Positions 1 through 5,963 of a DNA stretch of 10,727 bases are shown piece after piece (positions within the stretch are counted from its first letter, which is position 1; the number at the start of each line of letters is the position of its first letter). The stretch is from assembly GCA_050742415.1 (NCBI GenBank), contig JBOGIF010000106.1, forward strand, positions 1 to 10,727, given 5' to 3'. A program made the position numbers and the translations under genes. Below the pieces are notes generated by a model, which was not told the DNA's origin, did no database searches, and was given only the letters and a program-made list of their open reading frames with translations. The DNA is from JBOGIF01 sp050742415 (GTDB taxonomy: Bacteria > Actinomycetota > Acidimicrobiia > Acidimicrobiales > AC-14).

Positions 1-1
1 A

Positions 2-85
2 GAGCAGGCGCTGCACGCCGCGCTGGGTGAGTCGTACCGGCAGTTCGTGACCACCCGCAGCCGCCTCATACCGGGCGTCTGGTGA
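2..85 (+). CDS. C-terminus of an isoprenylcysteine methyltransferase-like membrane protein (5' partial)
   Basis: Only the last 27 codons are in the window, and the frame is open to the left edge. The visible tail contains a Gly-Glu-x-Tyr-x-x-[Phe/Tyr] segment followed by a Thr-Arg-Ser-Arg-Leu-Ile-Pro-Gly-Val-Trp ending. This pattern, an acidic-Tyr motif followed by a basic stretch and Arg-Leu-Ile-Pro near the C-terminus, is typical of bacterial isoprenylcysteine carboxyl methyltransferase/PEMT-like integral membrane methyltransferases, which use S-adenosylmethionine. The assignment rests on this short tail alone. The gene converges on the TerC gene with a 20-base gap, in which I see no strong terminator hairpin. 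Confidence 0.45.
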   Translation, partial: EQALHAALGESYRQFVTTRSRLIPGVW

Positions 86-105
86 AACACGGAGCGGCTT
101 AGGGC

Positions 106-1158
106 TCACGCGGCGCCTCTTGGTCGACCGGGACCGGCCGCTCGCGGTGGGTCGACCCCGTCGTGGCGGTCGCGGACGTCGGCGCGCAGCGAGGCGACGA
201 CCGCGACGGCGATCACTACCGCGATGACCCCGAGGGACACGAAGGTCGGCAGGTGCACCTCGAACGGCGCACCGATGAGGAGCATCTTCACACCCACGAA
301 GGCGAGGATGACGCCGAGGCCCACGTTGAGGTAGCGGAACTTCCCCTGCATGCCGCCGAGGAGGAAGTAAAGAGAGCGGAGACCGAGGATCGCGAAGGCG
401 TTGGCGGCGAAGACGATGAACGGCTCTCGGCTGACGGCCAGGATCGCGGGCACGGAGTCGACGGCGAAGACGACGTCGGTTGCCTCGATGAGGACCAGCA
501 CCGCGAACAGCGGGGTGGCCAAGCGCTTGCCGTTCGCTCTGGTGAACAGCTTCTGGCCGTCGTAGGTGCTCGTGGTTGGCACGACGCGCCGAACGATTCG
601 CATCGCGATGTTGGCGTTGTAGTCGACCTGTTCGGACTCGTCGTGATGGGCGATCTTCCACGCCGTGTACAGGAGAAAGGCGCCGAAGATGTAGAGGATC
701 CACTCGAAGCGTTCGATCAGTTCGACACCAGCGAAGATGAAGATGCCGCGCAGCACGAGCGCACCGAAGATGCCCCAGAACAGAACGCGGAACTGGTACT
801 CGCGAGGAACGGTGAAGAACGAGAAGATGACCGCCCACACGAACACGTTGTCGATGGAGAGGCTCTTTTCGATGAGGAACCCCGCGTAGTACTCGCCGCC
901 GGCCTGGCCGCCCTGCCAGACGAGGAGGACGACGCCGAAGGCGAGACCGAGCGAGATCCACACCGCCGACTCGATCGCGGCTTCCCGGATGGTGATGACG
1001 TGCGCGGTGCGGTGCACCAACAGCAGGTCGACGACGAGCATGACGACAATCGCGCCAATGAGCGCCAGCCACAGCCACGGCGGCGTGTCGAAGCTGGCGA
1101 ACTCGCGGGAGCTGTCGCCGGCGGCAGCTGCCACGGTCGTCGCGAAAGGCGGATGCAT
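106..1158 (-). CDS. TerC family integral membrane protein (probable Mn2+ exporter)
   Basis: This is a 350-residue multi-pass membrane protein. Hydrophobic segments lie near residues 28-48, 65-81, 103-116, 126-143, 153-168, 214-232, 245-268, 278-296 and 304-323. The TerC hallmarks are visible: Ser-Ile-Asp-Asn-Val-Phe (101-106) and the Glu-Ala-Thr-Asp-Val-Val-Phe-Ala-Val-Asp-Ser-Val-Pro motif (225-237), whose acidic residues D103, D228 and D234 are the expected metal-binding positions. Characterised family members (Alx, MeeF/MeeY) export manganese and help load metal onto exported enzymes; the tellurite link of the name is historical. The ATG at 1156-1158 was chosen because a GGAGGT Shine-Dalgarno (1163-1168 on this strand) lies just upstream; a start 14 codons earlier lacks this support. 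The C-terminal 25 residues are polar and rich in Arg/Pro/Gly, probably cytoplasmic. A universal-stress-domain gene lies 100 bases upstream in the same direction, so co-transcription is possible. I saw no recognisable yybP-ykoY Mn riboswitch in that gap. Confidence 0.9.
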   Translation of the reverse strand: MHPPFATTVAAAAGDSSREFASFDTPPWLWLALIGAIVVMLVVDLLLVHRTAHVITIREAAIESAVWISLGLAFGVVLLVWQGGQAGGEYYAGFLIEKSLSIDNVFVWAVIFSFFTVPREYQFRVLFWGIFGALVLRGIFIFAGVELIERFEWILYIFGAFLLYTAWKIAHHDESEQVDYNANIAMRIVRRVVPTTSTYDGQKLFTRANGKRLATPLFAVLVLIEATDVVFAVDSVPAILAVSREPFIVFAANAFAILGLRSLYFLLGGMQGKFRYLNVGLGVILAFVGVKMLLIGAPFEVHLPTFVSLGVIAVVIAVAVVASLRADVRDRHDGVDPPRAAGPGRPRGAA

Positions 1159-1258
1159 CAAGACCTCCGATGTGTGGCGCGGACAGGGTCGCCCTGGCAA
1201 TGGCCATGGCGCCGTCGGGACGGGTGGCGGTCAGCGCCCCATGCGGCTCGGGCGCTTA

Positions 1259-1846
1259 TCACGGTGTCGGACCGATGAGAACCGGGACCGACCGGTGCGT
1301 GCTGCCTGACCGTCGGCTGCTGACGAGCGTTCTGGCCCCAGCGCCGCTGCTGACGACGATCAGCTCGTAGCGGTTGTCGACCGCGAACCGGTGGAGCGCC
1401 CTCGAGGGCTCTCCGAAGAGGATGACGGTGGCGACCGGAGCGGTGACCTGTGTCCCGACGTCGCGGGCGATGGTGTCGAGCCGCTGTTGTGCCTCGCGTT
1501 GGGTGTCGCGGCCGCGCACCGTCGAAGGCGCCTCGAGGTCGAGCACTGCGGCCAGCGTGATCGAGGTCATCCTGGTGCCGAGGAGGGCCAGCGCGACGTC
1601 GAGCGCGGCCTGCGCGTCGGGTGTCCCATCGTGGGAGACGAGCAGGTCGAGCCGGCCCGGTGGAAGGGGCCGCGGCGGCTCGGTGGGGCGATGGCGGTCG
1701 GCGCTCACGGCGACGGGCAGCGCAAGGGGACCGAGGAACAGGAACGGCACCGCCCAGGCGAAGGTGTCGTGGCCTCGGCGCCGCATGACGGCGACGGCGA
1801 CGGCGCCGATTGCCAGCCAGCCGGCGGCGATGGCGAGCCCTACCAC
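1259..1846 (-). CDS. Membrane-anchored universal stress protein (UspA-domain)
   Basis: From the GTG at 1844-1846 this encodes 195 residues: two hydrophobic segments (about 3-21 and 30-48), a Pro-rich linker (54-63) and a UspA-like alpha/beta domain (65-193). The domain opens with Leu-Asp-Leu-Leu-Val-Ser-His-Asp-Gly and closes with Glu-Leu-Ile-Val-Val-Ser-Ser and Val-Pro-Val-Leu-Ile-Gly-Pro, typical first and last strands of the fold. The usual G-x2-G-x9-G-S/T nucleotide loop is degenerate (residues 177-192, Ser-Gly-Ala-Gly-Ala-Arg...Ser-Gly-Ser-Thr), so ATP binding is uncertain. The GTG was chosen because it overlaps the stop of the short frame upstream (GTGGTAG) and because an upstream ATG at 1984 would overlap the 58-residue frame, which has better codon statistics. 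A membrane-tethered Usp domain next to a metal exporter suggests envelope or metal stress, but that is inference. Confidence 0.65.
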   Translation of the reverse strand: MVGLAIAAGWLAIGAVAVAVMRRRGHDTFAWAVPFLFLGPLALPVAVSADRHRPTEPPRPLPPGRLDLLVSHDGTPDAQAALDVALALLGTRMTSITLAAVLDLEAPSTVRGRDTQREAQQRLDTIARDVGTQVTAPVATVILFGEPSRALHRFAVDNRYELIVVSSGAGARTLVSSRRSGSTHRSVPVLIGPTP

Positions 1847-1911
1847 GACGCTTCCCGCCGATTCCGCTTGTGCGCCCCTCGTCGGCGGGGTCGCGCAGCG
1901 TGGCCGGTCAT
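1840..1911 (-). CDS. Possible 23-residue basic relay peptide
   Basis: This is a very short frame starting in an ATGA overlap with the stop of the 58-residue frame upstream and ending in a GTGGTAG overlap with the start of the Usp-domain gene. The peptide is strongly basic (about nine Arg/Lys in 23 residues) and has no recognisable motif. Third-position G/C is about 74 percent, lower than in the neighbouring genes, so it may not be a functional product. Its main interest is that it would let ribosomes pass from the 58-residue frame to the Usp-domain gene. An alternative is that it is chance and the Usp-domain gene starts independently. Confidence 0.2.
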   Translation of the reverse strand: MTGHAARPRRRGAHKRNRREASW

Positions 1912-2084
1912 GGCGTTCGATCCGGTGGCTCGAACGGAGCGCGCGACCGGAGGGCGAGGCGTAGGGAGCCGTCGACGGCGGCATGCGTGCCGGCGAAGCG
2001 GTTCACCAACCACACGCGGATCGTGATCGCGACGGCGATGCCCACGCCGGCGAGCGCGCCGAGCACAGTGTGCACGCCCGTCAT
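1908..2084 (-). CDS. Small single-pass membrane protein, 58 residues, unknown
   Basis: I do not recognise a family. The peptide has one clear hydrophobic helix at about residues 5-27 (Val-Leu-Gly-Ala-Leu-Ala-Gly-Val-Gly-Ile-Ala-Val-Ala-Ile), followed by a basic, Arg-rich tail ending in a Pro-rich stretch. Third-position G/C is about 86 percent overall and about 95 percent over the first 40 codons, a good coding sign for this genome. It starts in an ATGA overlap (2081-2084) with a 29-codon frame that has a strong ribosome binding site, and it leads on to the Usp-domain gene. This suggests a small membrane partner expressed by translational coupling within the same operon. The start could be wrong if the upstream leader is not translated. 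Confidence 0.45.
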   Translation of the reverse strand: MTGVHTVLGALAGVGIAVAITIRVWLVNRFAGTHAAVDGSLRLALRSRAPFEPPDRTP

Positions 2085-2170
2085 CGGTTGCTCTCATCAC
2101 GGGCCACCACCCTCGGTGACCTCGGGTCAGGGGTCGCGCGCCAGCGCGACGACAGTCGAACGGGTGCCAT
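2081..2170 (-). CDS. Possible 29-residue leader peptide
   Basis: A 29-codon frame starts at an ATG (2168-2170) six bases after a very good Shine-Dalgarno, GAGGAGAGG (2177-2185). It ends in an ATGA overlap with the start of the 58-residue membrane protein. The peptide is Arg/Pro/Ser-rich and matches no family I know. Third-position G/C is only about 69 percent, so the peptide itself may not matter; it may serve to load ribosomes for the downstream frames. The strength of the ribosome binding site is the best evidence that translation begins here. Confidence 0.35.
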   Translation of the reverse strand: MAPVRLSSRWRATPDPRSPRVVARDESNR

Positions 2171-2176
2171 GAAGTT

Positions 2177-2185
2177 CCTCTCCTC
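2177..2185 (-). promoter_or_regulatory. Strong Shine-Dalgarno opening the small-frame chain
   Basis: GAGGAGAGG on the minus strand lies six bases before the ATG at 2168-2170. It is the only strong ribosome binding site seen upstream of the chain that leads to the Usp-domain gene. It therefore marks the likely translation entry point for all four overlapping frames. Confidence 0.5.
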
Positions 2186-2206
2186 GAAGACGTGACGGGG
2201 GGGACG

Positions 2207-2621
2207 TCAGCAGACGGACCCGCGGCGCCCGATGGGCGCGGCGTCAGGAGGAGAGGTGAGGTGGACCCCGTCTCGGCGCGCAGGGCGTCGGAACGACGAG
2301 CGGTCGAACCCACAGACGGCGGAGCAGGCCTCGCGATCGGCGGCGTGGCCGCGGATCGCGAGTCCGGCCAACACTGCGGCGTCGGCGACTCTCAGCTCGG
2401 CGGCTGTCCGTCGACTCCTCGGCAGACCCGGCTTCCTCGCCCACCTCGGCCGCGGGCGACGCAACAGGGACCGTCGCCACGCCCGCAGCGCCGGCCATCG
2501 CCAGCATGACGGCGAGCAACGCCGCCAGCCACCGCGACCGGACGCGACCGCGCTCATCCGAGCGCTGGTCGTCGGTGGGTGGCGGGATCAAAGACACAGG
2601 CGCTCCGGTCAACGTGGACAT
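2207..2621 (-). pseudogene. Membrane-anchored hypothetical protein with an apparent frameshift
   Basis: From the ATG at 2619-2621 the reading gives a polar N-terminus, one hydrophobic helix (Trp-Leu-Ala-Ala-Leu-Leu-Ala-Val-Met-Leu-Ala-Met-Ala-Gly, about residues 32-52) and an acidic Glu/Ala-rich stretch. After about position 2400 this frame turns into Arg-rich sequence with poor codon statistics and stops at 2244. The +1 frame then takes over with very G/C-rich third positions (Ala-Glu-Leu-Arg-Val-Ala-Asp-Ala-Ala-Val-Leu-Ala-Gly...) and runs to a stop at 2207. The simplest reading is one exported or membrane-anchored protein of about 137 residues broken by a single-base indel, either a real mutation or a sequence error. 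I do not recognise the family. A loose GGGAG lies some 13 bases before the ATG. It precedes the small-frame chain in the same direction. Confidence 0.35.
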
Positions 2622-3020
2622 CAACCGAAGGTCTCTCCCGCCCCGAGAGGCCACGACCCACGGGCCCGAAGGCCGAGATGACGTAGATCGTGTTGTGGGA
2701 TACTCCCCTTCGGTCGCCATACTACTCGGCGCACCGGGTCGCCGCGAGGTCGAGCCCGTTGTCCCAGATGGACCTCACGTCGTCACGCGGCGTGGCTTTC
2801 TTCGCCAGCTTGATCGCCGGGACCGGGATCGTCCGGTGGCGAGATGCCCACCTCATCGAACCAAGACCGAGGCGCACCGTGGTGAGGTCCCCTCTTGTCG
2901 TGTGGTTGGCTACGTGCGTTCCTCCCGGAAGCTCGGGGCTGGGGGAGGTTCGGGGGTTGCTGGGCAACGACTACTGGGGGCTGGTCCGCAAACGGTCGAT
3001 CGCGGGGCGACACACACGTC
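2622..3020. other. About 400 bases without a supported gene
   Basis: No recognised gene was found on either strand. One minus-strand frame from the ATG at 2854-2856 to the stop at 2722 (44 codons) has about 91 percent G/C at third positions, unlike its surroundings, and may be the remnant of a gene 3' end. Its product (Ile-Pro-Val-Pro-Ala-Ile-Lys-Leu-Ala-Lys-Lys-Ala and onward) matches nothing I know. A small perfect hairpin (GTTGC, TGG loop, GCAAC) lies at 2956-2968 with no T-run. Given the truncated gene beside it, this stretch looks like decaying sequence. Confidence 0.3.
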
Positions 3021-3206
3021 CTACGGCGACTCGGTCGCGGCGGTGATGCGACTGTGCACGCAAAGCCAACGGCCTGCCCGCCGCGTGAACACGCCGGTTG
3101 TCCACTCGTCCGCGTCGAACTGACTGCCACCGAAGTGTGCAGTGTTCGTCATCTTGGTCGTGAGGATCGCAAGGTCGCCATGGAGGACCCGAACCGTGGG
3201 GCGCAT
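3021..3206 (-). pseudogene. C-terminal half of a DUF4440/SnoaL-like (NTF2-fold) protein
   Basis: The 61-residue product reads as the second half of an NTF2-like domain. It opens with a Val-Arg-Val-Leu-His-Gly-Asp-Leu-Ala-Ile-Leu-Thr strand, continues with a strand pair around Gly-Gly-Ser-Gln-Phe-Asp-Ala-Asp-Glu-Trp-Thr-Thr-Gly-Val-Phe, then Arg-Arg-Ala-Gly-Arg-Trp-Leu-Cys-Val-His-Ser-Arg-Ile-Thr. These are the usual last strands of DUF4440/SnoaL-like proteins, normally 120-140 residues. The N-terminal helices and first strand, about 60 residues, are absent, and no other frame upstream supplies them. A GGGAGA lies about eight bases before the ATG at 3204-3206, so a short product might still be made, but a domain missing half its cone is unlikely to fold. 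It is best read as a gene remnant. Confidence 0.5.
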
Positions 3207-3482
3207 GGGTAGTCTCTCCCGTTGGCTGCTGTCGCGAGCCCGCTGGACCACGAGTCAGGATCAGTGGCGAGTACACCAGGTCGGGCATGTCCAGTTGTGC
3301 CTTTCCATTCCAAGCCGGCCACCGTTATCGCATATACGCCGTAGTGGCCAAGGATGGAGTACTTGCAACCACCAATATCTCCGGGACTCGTGAGATGTTT
3401 CCTGGGACAGAGCCGACCATCGCGCCGGCCGAGACCATACGCAATCGACCAAGCTTCACCGGATAGCCACGGTGAATGAGGA
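3207..3482. other. Intergenic stretch with no gene seen
   Basis: No frame here has coding-like third positions or a recognisable product. It lies between the DUF4440 fragment and the 3' end of otsA and looks less G/C-rich than the flanking genes. The missing N-terminal half of the DUF4440 gene is not found here in any minus-strand frame. Confidence 0.4.
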
Positions 3483-3497
3483 CCGGGCGAAGCCCGG
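3483..3497 (-). terminator. Terminator hairpin after otsA
   Basis: A perfect six-base-pair stem (CCGGGC/GCCCGG) with a three-base loop starts four bases past the otsA stop codon. The following minus-strand sequence is only mildly T-containing, as is usual for intrinsic terminators in high-GC actinomycetes. Confidence 0.6.
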
Positions 3498-3500
3498 GGT

Positions 3501-4895
3501 TCAGGCGTTGGCGGCGCGGAGCTGGTCGTCGAGCCAATCTCGGGGGACGCGGGTGGTGGCGGCTTGGCGTAGGGCGGTGGCGCGTGCGGAGCGCTCGGCG
3601 GACGACATAGTGAGCGCCTTGGCCAGAACGTCGGCCGTGCCAGCCACGTCGAACGGATTCACCTCCAGCGCCACGGAGCGGAGCTCCTCCCACACGCCGG
3701 CCTCCCGGCTGAGAGCCAGCACCCCGTCGCGGCGGTTCAGGATGGCGCCTTCCTTGGCGACGAGGTTCAGGCCGTCACGCACCGGGTTCACCAGCAGCAC
3801 GTCGTAGCGGCCGAGCGCGGCCAGCGAGCGGTGGTAGTTGTCCGAGGAGTCCAGCACGATGGGCGTCCACTCGGGCGTGCCCCATCGCTCGTTCAGCAGG
3901 CGGGCCAGCGACTCCGCCTCCTGGCGGTAGGCGAGGTACTCGGGCAAGGCCTCGCGCGAGGGATAGACGAGCGCCACGAAGGTCGCCCGGCCCCGCCAGT
4001 CGGGGTACCGGGCGAGCAGCTCATCGAAGGCCCAGAAGCCGCGCAGCACGTTCTTCGACAGTTCCAGCCGGTCGACGCGAAGCAGGAGCTTGCGATCGCC
4101 CAGCAGTTCGTCGAGCCGGCTCTCCTCGGTCCGGCACGCCTCGGATGAAGCCAATCGCACCATCTCGTCCACGTCGGGCGTTATCGGCGACACGAAGGTG
4201 GCGGGCGCGAAGCCGAGCACGTCGGTGCAGCAGGCCGAGAAGTTGGCAGCCCACCGATGTGCATGGAAGCCGCACGAGGAGTGGCTGCTCATCCCCACCA
4301 GCAGTTCCTCGGCCACGTCGGAAGGAAGCATGCGTAGCGCCCCCGGCTCGCAGAACGGGATATGGGTGAAGTGCACGGCCCTCAGGTCCTTGCGCTCCTG
4401 GGCAAGCCAGGTGCCCACCAGGCTCAGGTGGTAGTCCTGCACCAGAACGGTGGCACCCTCGGGCGCCTCGTCGATGATGGCCCGGGCGAACGTCTGGTTA
4501 ACGCTGCGATATGCGTTCCAGGCCTCGCGCCAGCGGCTGTCGAGGCGGGGCCGTCGGGACAGGTCGAAAAGGCCGTGGTGCAGGAACCACAGCGTGGCGT
4601 TCGACACCACGTCGTAGGCCATCCGGTAGGCCGCCGGGTCCACGGCAAGAGACCGGAACCGGAAGCCCTCGGCTTCGACGATGCCCGACTCGGCTGCGTG
4701 GCGGTCGGCGTCGGTCATGGCCGTGGCCATCCAGGTGGCGCCCGTTTCACGCACCAGCGGCCCGAGACTGGAGACGAGGCCGCCGCCGCCGCGGCGGGCC
4801 TCCAGGTCTCCGGAGGGACCGTGGGAGAACGAGAGCGGGCCCCGGTTGGACACGACGAGGACCGGGTTCCCAGTCGAGGCCCGGGACTCGGCCAT
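3501..4895 (-). CDS. otsA: Trehalose-6-phosphate synthase (GT20 family)
   Basis: The enzyme joins glucose from a nucleotide sugar to glucose-6-phosphate, giving trehalose-6-phosphate in the cytoplasm. The 464-residue product covers the whole GT20 fold. Visible landmarks are Val-Val-Ser-Asn-Arg-Gly-Pro (14-20), a glycine loop (36-39), Val-Ser-Asn-Ala-Thr-Leu-Trp (97-103), Gln-Asp-Tyr-His-Leu (153-157), His-Ile-Pro-Phe (178-181), Arg-Leu-Glu-Leu-Ser-Lys (276-281, matching the phosphate-binding Arg and Lys of E. coli OtsA) and Arg-Asp-Gly-Leu-Asn-Leu-Val-Ala-Lys-Glu (373-382). Several motifs differ from the E. coli form (QDYHL for HDYHL, LSKN for YSKG), as is common in actinobacterial members. 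A related GT20 activity such as a pseudo-glycosyltransferase or glucosylglycerol-phosphate synthase is not excluded. The ATG at 4893-4895 was chosen because a TATGGT -10 box ends five bases before it; a GTG at 4911-4913 would add six residues. No trehalose phosphatase gene is nearby. Confidence 0.85.
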   Translation of the reverse strand: MAESRASTGNPVLVVSNRGPLSFSHGPSGDLEARRGGGGLVSSLGPLVRETGATWMATAMTDADRHAAESGIVEAEGFRFRSLAVDPAAYRMAYDVVSNATLWFLHHGLFDLSRRPRLDSRWREAWNAYRSVNQTFARAIIDEAPEGATVLVQDYHLSLVGTWLAQERKDLRAVHFTHIPFCEPGALRMLPSDVAEELLVGMSSHSSCGFHAHRWAANFSACCTDVLGFAPATFVSPITPDVDEMVRLASSEACRTEESRLDELLGDRKLLLRVDRLELSKNVLRGFWAFDELLARYPDWRGRATFVALVYPSREALPEYLAYRQEAESLARLLNERWGTPEWTPIVLDSSDNYHRSLAALGRYDVLLVNPVRDGLNLVAKEGAILNRRDGVLALSREAGVWEELRSVALEVNPFDVAGTADVLAKALTMSSAERSARATALRQAATTRVPRDWLDDQLRAANA

Positions 4896-4912
4896 GCGCC
4901 ACCATAGGCGCA
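4895..4912. promoter_or_regulatory. Inverted repeat and -10 box between divergent starts
   Basis: The 18 bases between the otsA ATG (4893-4895, minus) and the glycerate kinase ATG (4914-4916, plus) are almost filled by an inverted repeat, TGCGCC (4895-4900) and GGCGCA (4907-4912), with a six-base centre. Read on the minus strand, the centre is TATGGT (4901-4906), which fits the actinobacterial -10 consensus TANNNT and lies five bases from the otsA ATG, the spacing expected for a leaderless transcript. Neither gene has a convincing Shine-Dalgarno at these starts. Confidence 0.4.
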
Positions 4913-4913
4913 C

Positions 4914-5963
4914 ATGCCCTCAGGAACCGGCGGCGACGCCTCAGCCGGCCGACGCACTGTGCTGGCCGCCCCCGACAAGTTCCGCGGCACGGCCACCGCC
5001 CGCGAGATCTCCTCCGCCGTGGCCCGGGCCGCCGCCGCGTGCGGCTGGGCGTGTGACCAGGCCCCGCTGGCCGACGGGGGCGAAGGCACCCTCGCCGCCC
5101 TGGGCGGCGCCGTGCGCCACACGACGGTCCGCGGCCCGCTGGGCAACCCGGTGCGCGCCGAGTGGCGCATAAGCGAGCAGACGGCGGTAGTCGAGATGGC
5201 CCAAGCCTCGGGCCTCGATCTGGTCGGCGGGCCGGAGGGCAACGACCCCCTTCGGGCTTCCACGGTCGGGACCGGCGAGCTGATCGCGACGGCGATCGAC
5301 GCCGGGGCGAAGCGCGTGATCGTGGGGGCCGGAGGCTCGGCCACGACCGACGGCGGGTTCGGTGCCGTCGGCGCGCTCAACCCCGAACGCCGGCTGCGCA
5401 ACGTCGAGCTGTTGGTTGCGTGCGACGTCGACATCGTCTTCATCGACGCCGCCCGCCTCTTCGCCGCCCAGAAGGGTGCCACCCCCGCCCAGGTCGAGCT
5501 GCTGCGGAGGCGCCTGGAGCGGCTCGCCCAGGTGTACCTGCGTGACTACGGGACCAACGTGCGCGAGCTGCCCGGCTCCGGGGCGGCAGGGGGTCTGGCG
5601 GGCGGGCTGGCCGCGGTCGGCGCCACCCTCGTCGGCGGCTTCGATCTGGTAGCCGAGGCGATCGAGCTGGCCGAGCGCGCTGCGGGCGCCGACCTGGTGG
5701 TGACCGGCGAGGGCACGCTCGATGCCGAGTCGTTCCGGGGAAAGGCGGTCGGGGGGGTGATCAAGGTGGCGAGAGAAGCGGGCGTGCCCGTGCTCGTGAT
5801 CGTCGGCGACGTCGACCCGGAGGAGGACGAAGGTGCGCTCCCGGCCCTGGGGGCGGGCGTGGAGGTGGTCTCCCTGGCCGAGCGCTACGGGGTCGGGCGC
5901 GCGCTGGCCGACACCACCGCCTGCGTGACCGAGGTGGTCACCGAGGCCCTGGTGTCACGGTAG
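4914..5963 (+). CDS. Glycerate kinase (GlxK/GarK family, probable glycerate 2-kinase)
   Basis: This phosphorylates D-glycerate with ATP, by family to 2-phosphoglycerate, linking glycerate to lower glycolysis. The 349-residue product shows the family blocks in order: Ala-Pro-Asp-Lys-Phe-Arg-Gly (19-25), Ala-Asp-Gly-Gly-Glu-Gly-Thr (53-59), a Gly-Ala-Gly-Gly-Ser-Ala-Thr-Thr-Asp-Gly-Gly loop (about 139-149), Ala-Cys-Asp-Val-Asp then Gln-Lys-Gly-Ala-Thr-Pro, Gly-Ser-Gly-Ala-Ala-Gly-Gly-Leu, and Thr-Gly-Glu-Gly-Thr-Leu-Asp. It is about 30 residues shorter than the usual 375-380 because the segment after the Ser-Ala-Thr-Thr-Asp loop is compact. The start could also be a GTG 15 codons further in, since homologues begin close to the Ala-Pro-Asp-Lys motif; the ATG has no clear Shine-Dalgarno. 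It is divergent from otsA and overlaps the end of gpgS by 79 bases. Feeding or recycling phosphoglycerate for GpgS is a plausible reason for the linkage. Confidence 0.85.
   Translation: MPSGTGGDASAGRRTVLAAPDKFRGTATAREISSAVARAAAACGWACDQAPLADGGEGTLAALGGAVRHTTVRGPLGNPVRAEWRISEQTAVVEMAQASGLDLVGGPEGNDPLRASTVGTGELIATAIDAGAKRVIVGAGGSATTDGGFGAVGALNPERRLRNVELLVACDVDIVFIDAARLFAAQKGATPAQVELLRRRLERLAQVYLRDYGTNVRELPGSGAAGGLAGGLAAVGATLVGGFDLVAEAIELAERAAGADLVVTGEGTLDAESFRGKAVGGVIKVAREAGVPVLVIVGDVDPEEDEGALPALGAGVEVVSLAERYGVGRALADTTACVTEVVTEALVSR

Noticed and set aside
1159..1258. Mn-sensing yybP-ykoY riboswitch upstream of the TerC gene
   Set aside because: Expected from other TerC genes, but I could not find its conserved loops in this 100-base gap.
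163..1278. Long plus-strand open frame opposite the TerC gene
   Set aside because: The product is Glu/Asp/Arg-rich with no domain, while the minus strand encodes a clear TerC protein with a good ribosome binding site.
1374..2026. Plus-strand open frames opposite the Usp-domain gene
   Set aside because: Arg/Ala/Gly-rich translations without motifs; the Usp domain on the minus strand explains the region.
2690..3046. Plus-strand open frame of 118 codons
   Set aside because: No ribosome binding site, no recognisable domain and codon third positions unlike the real genes of the window.
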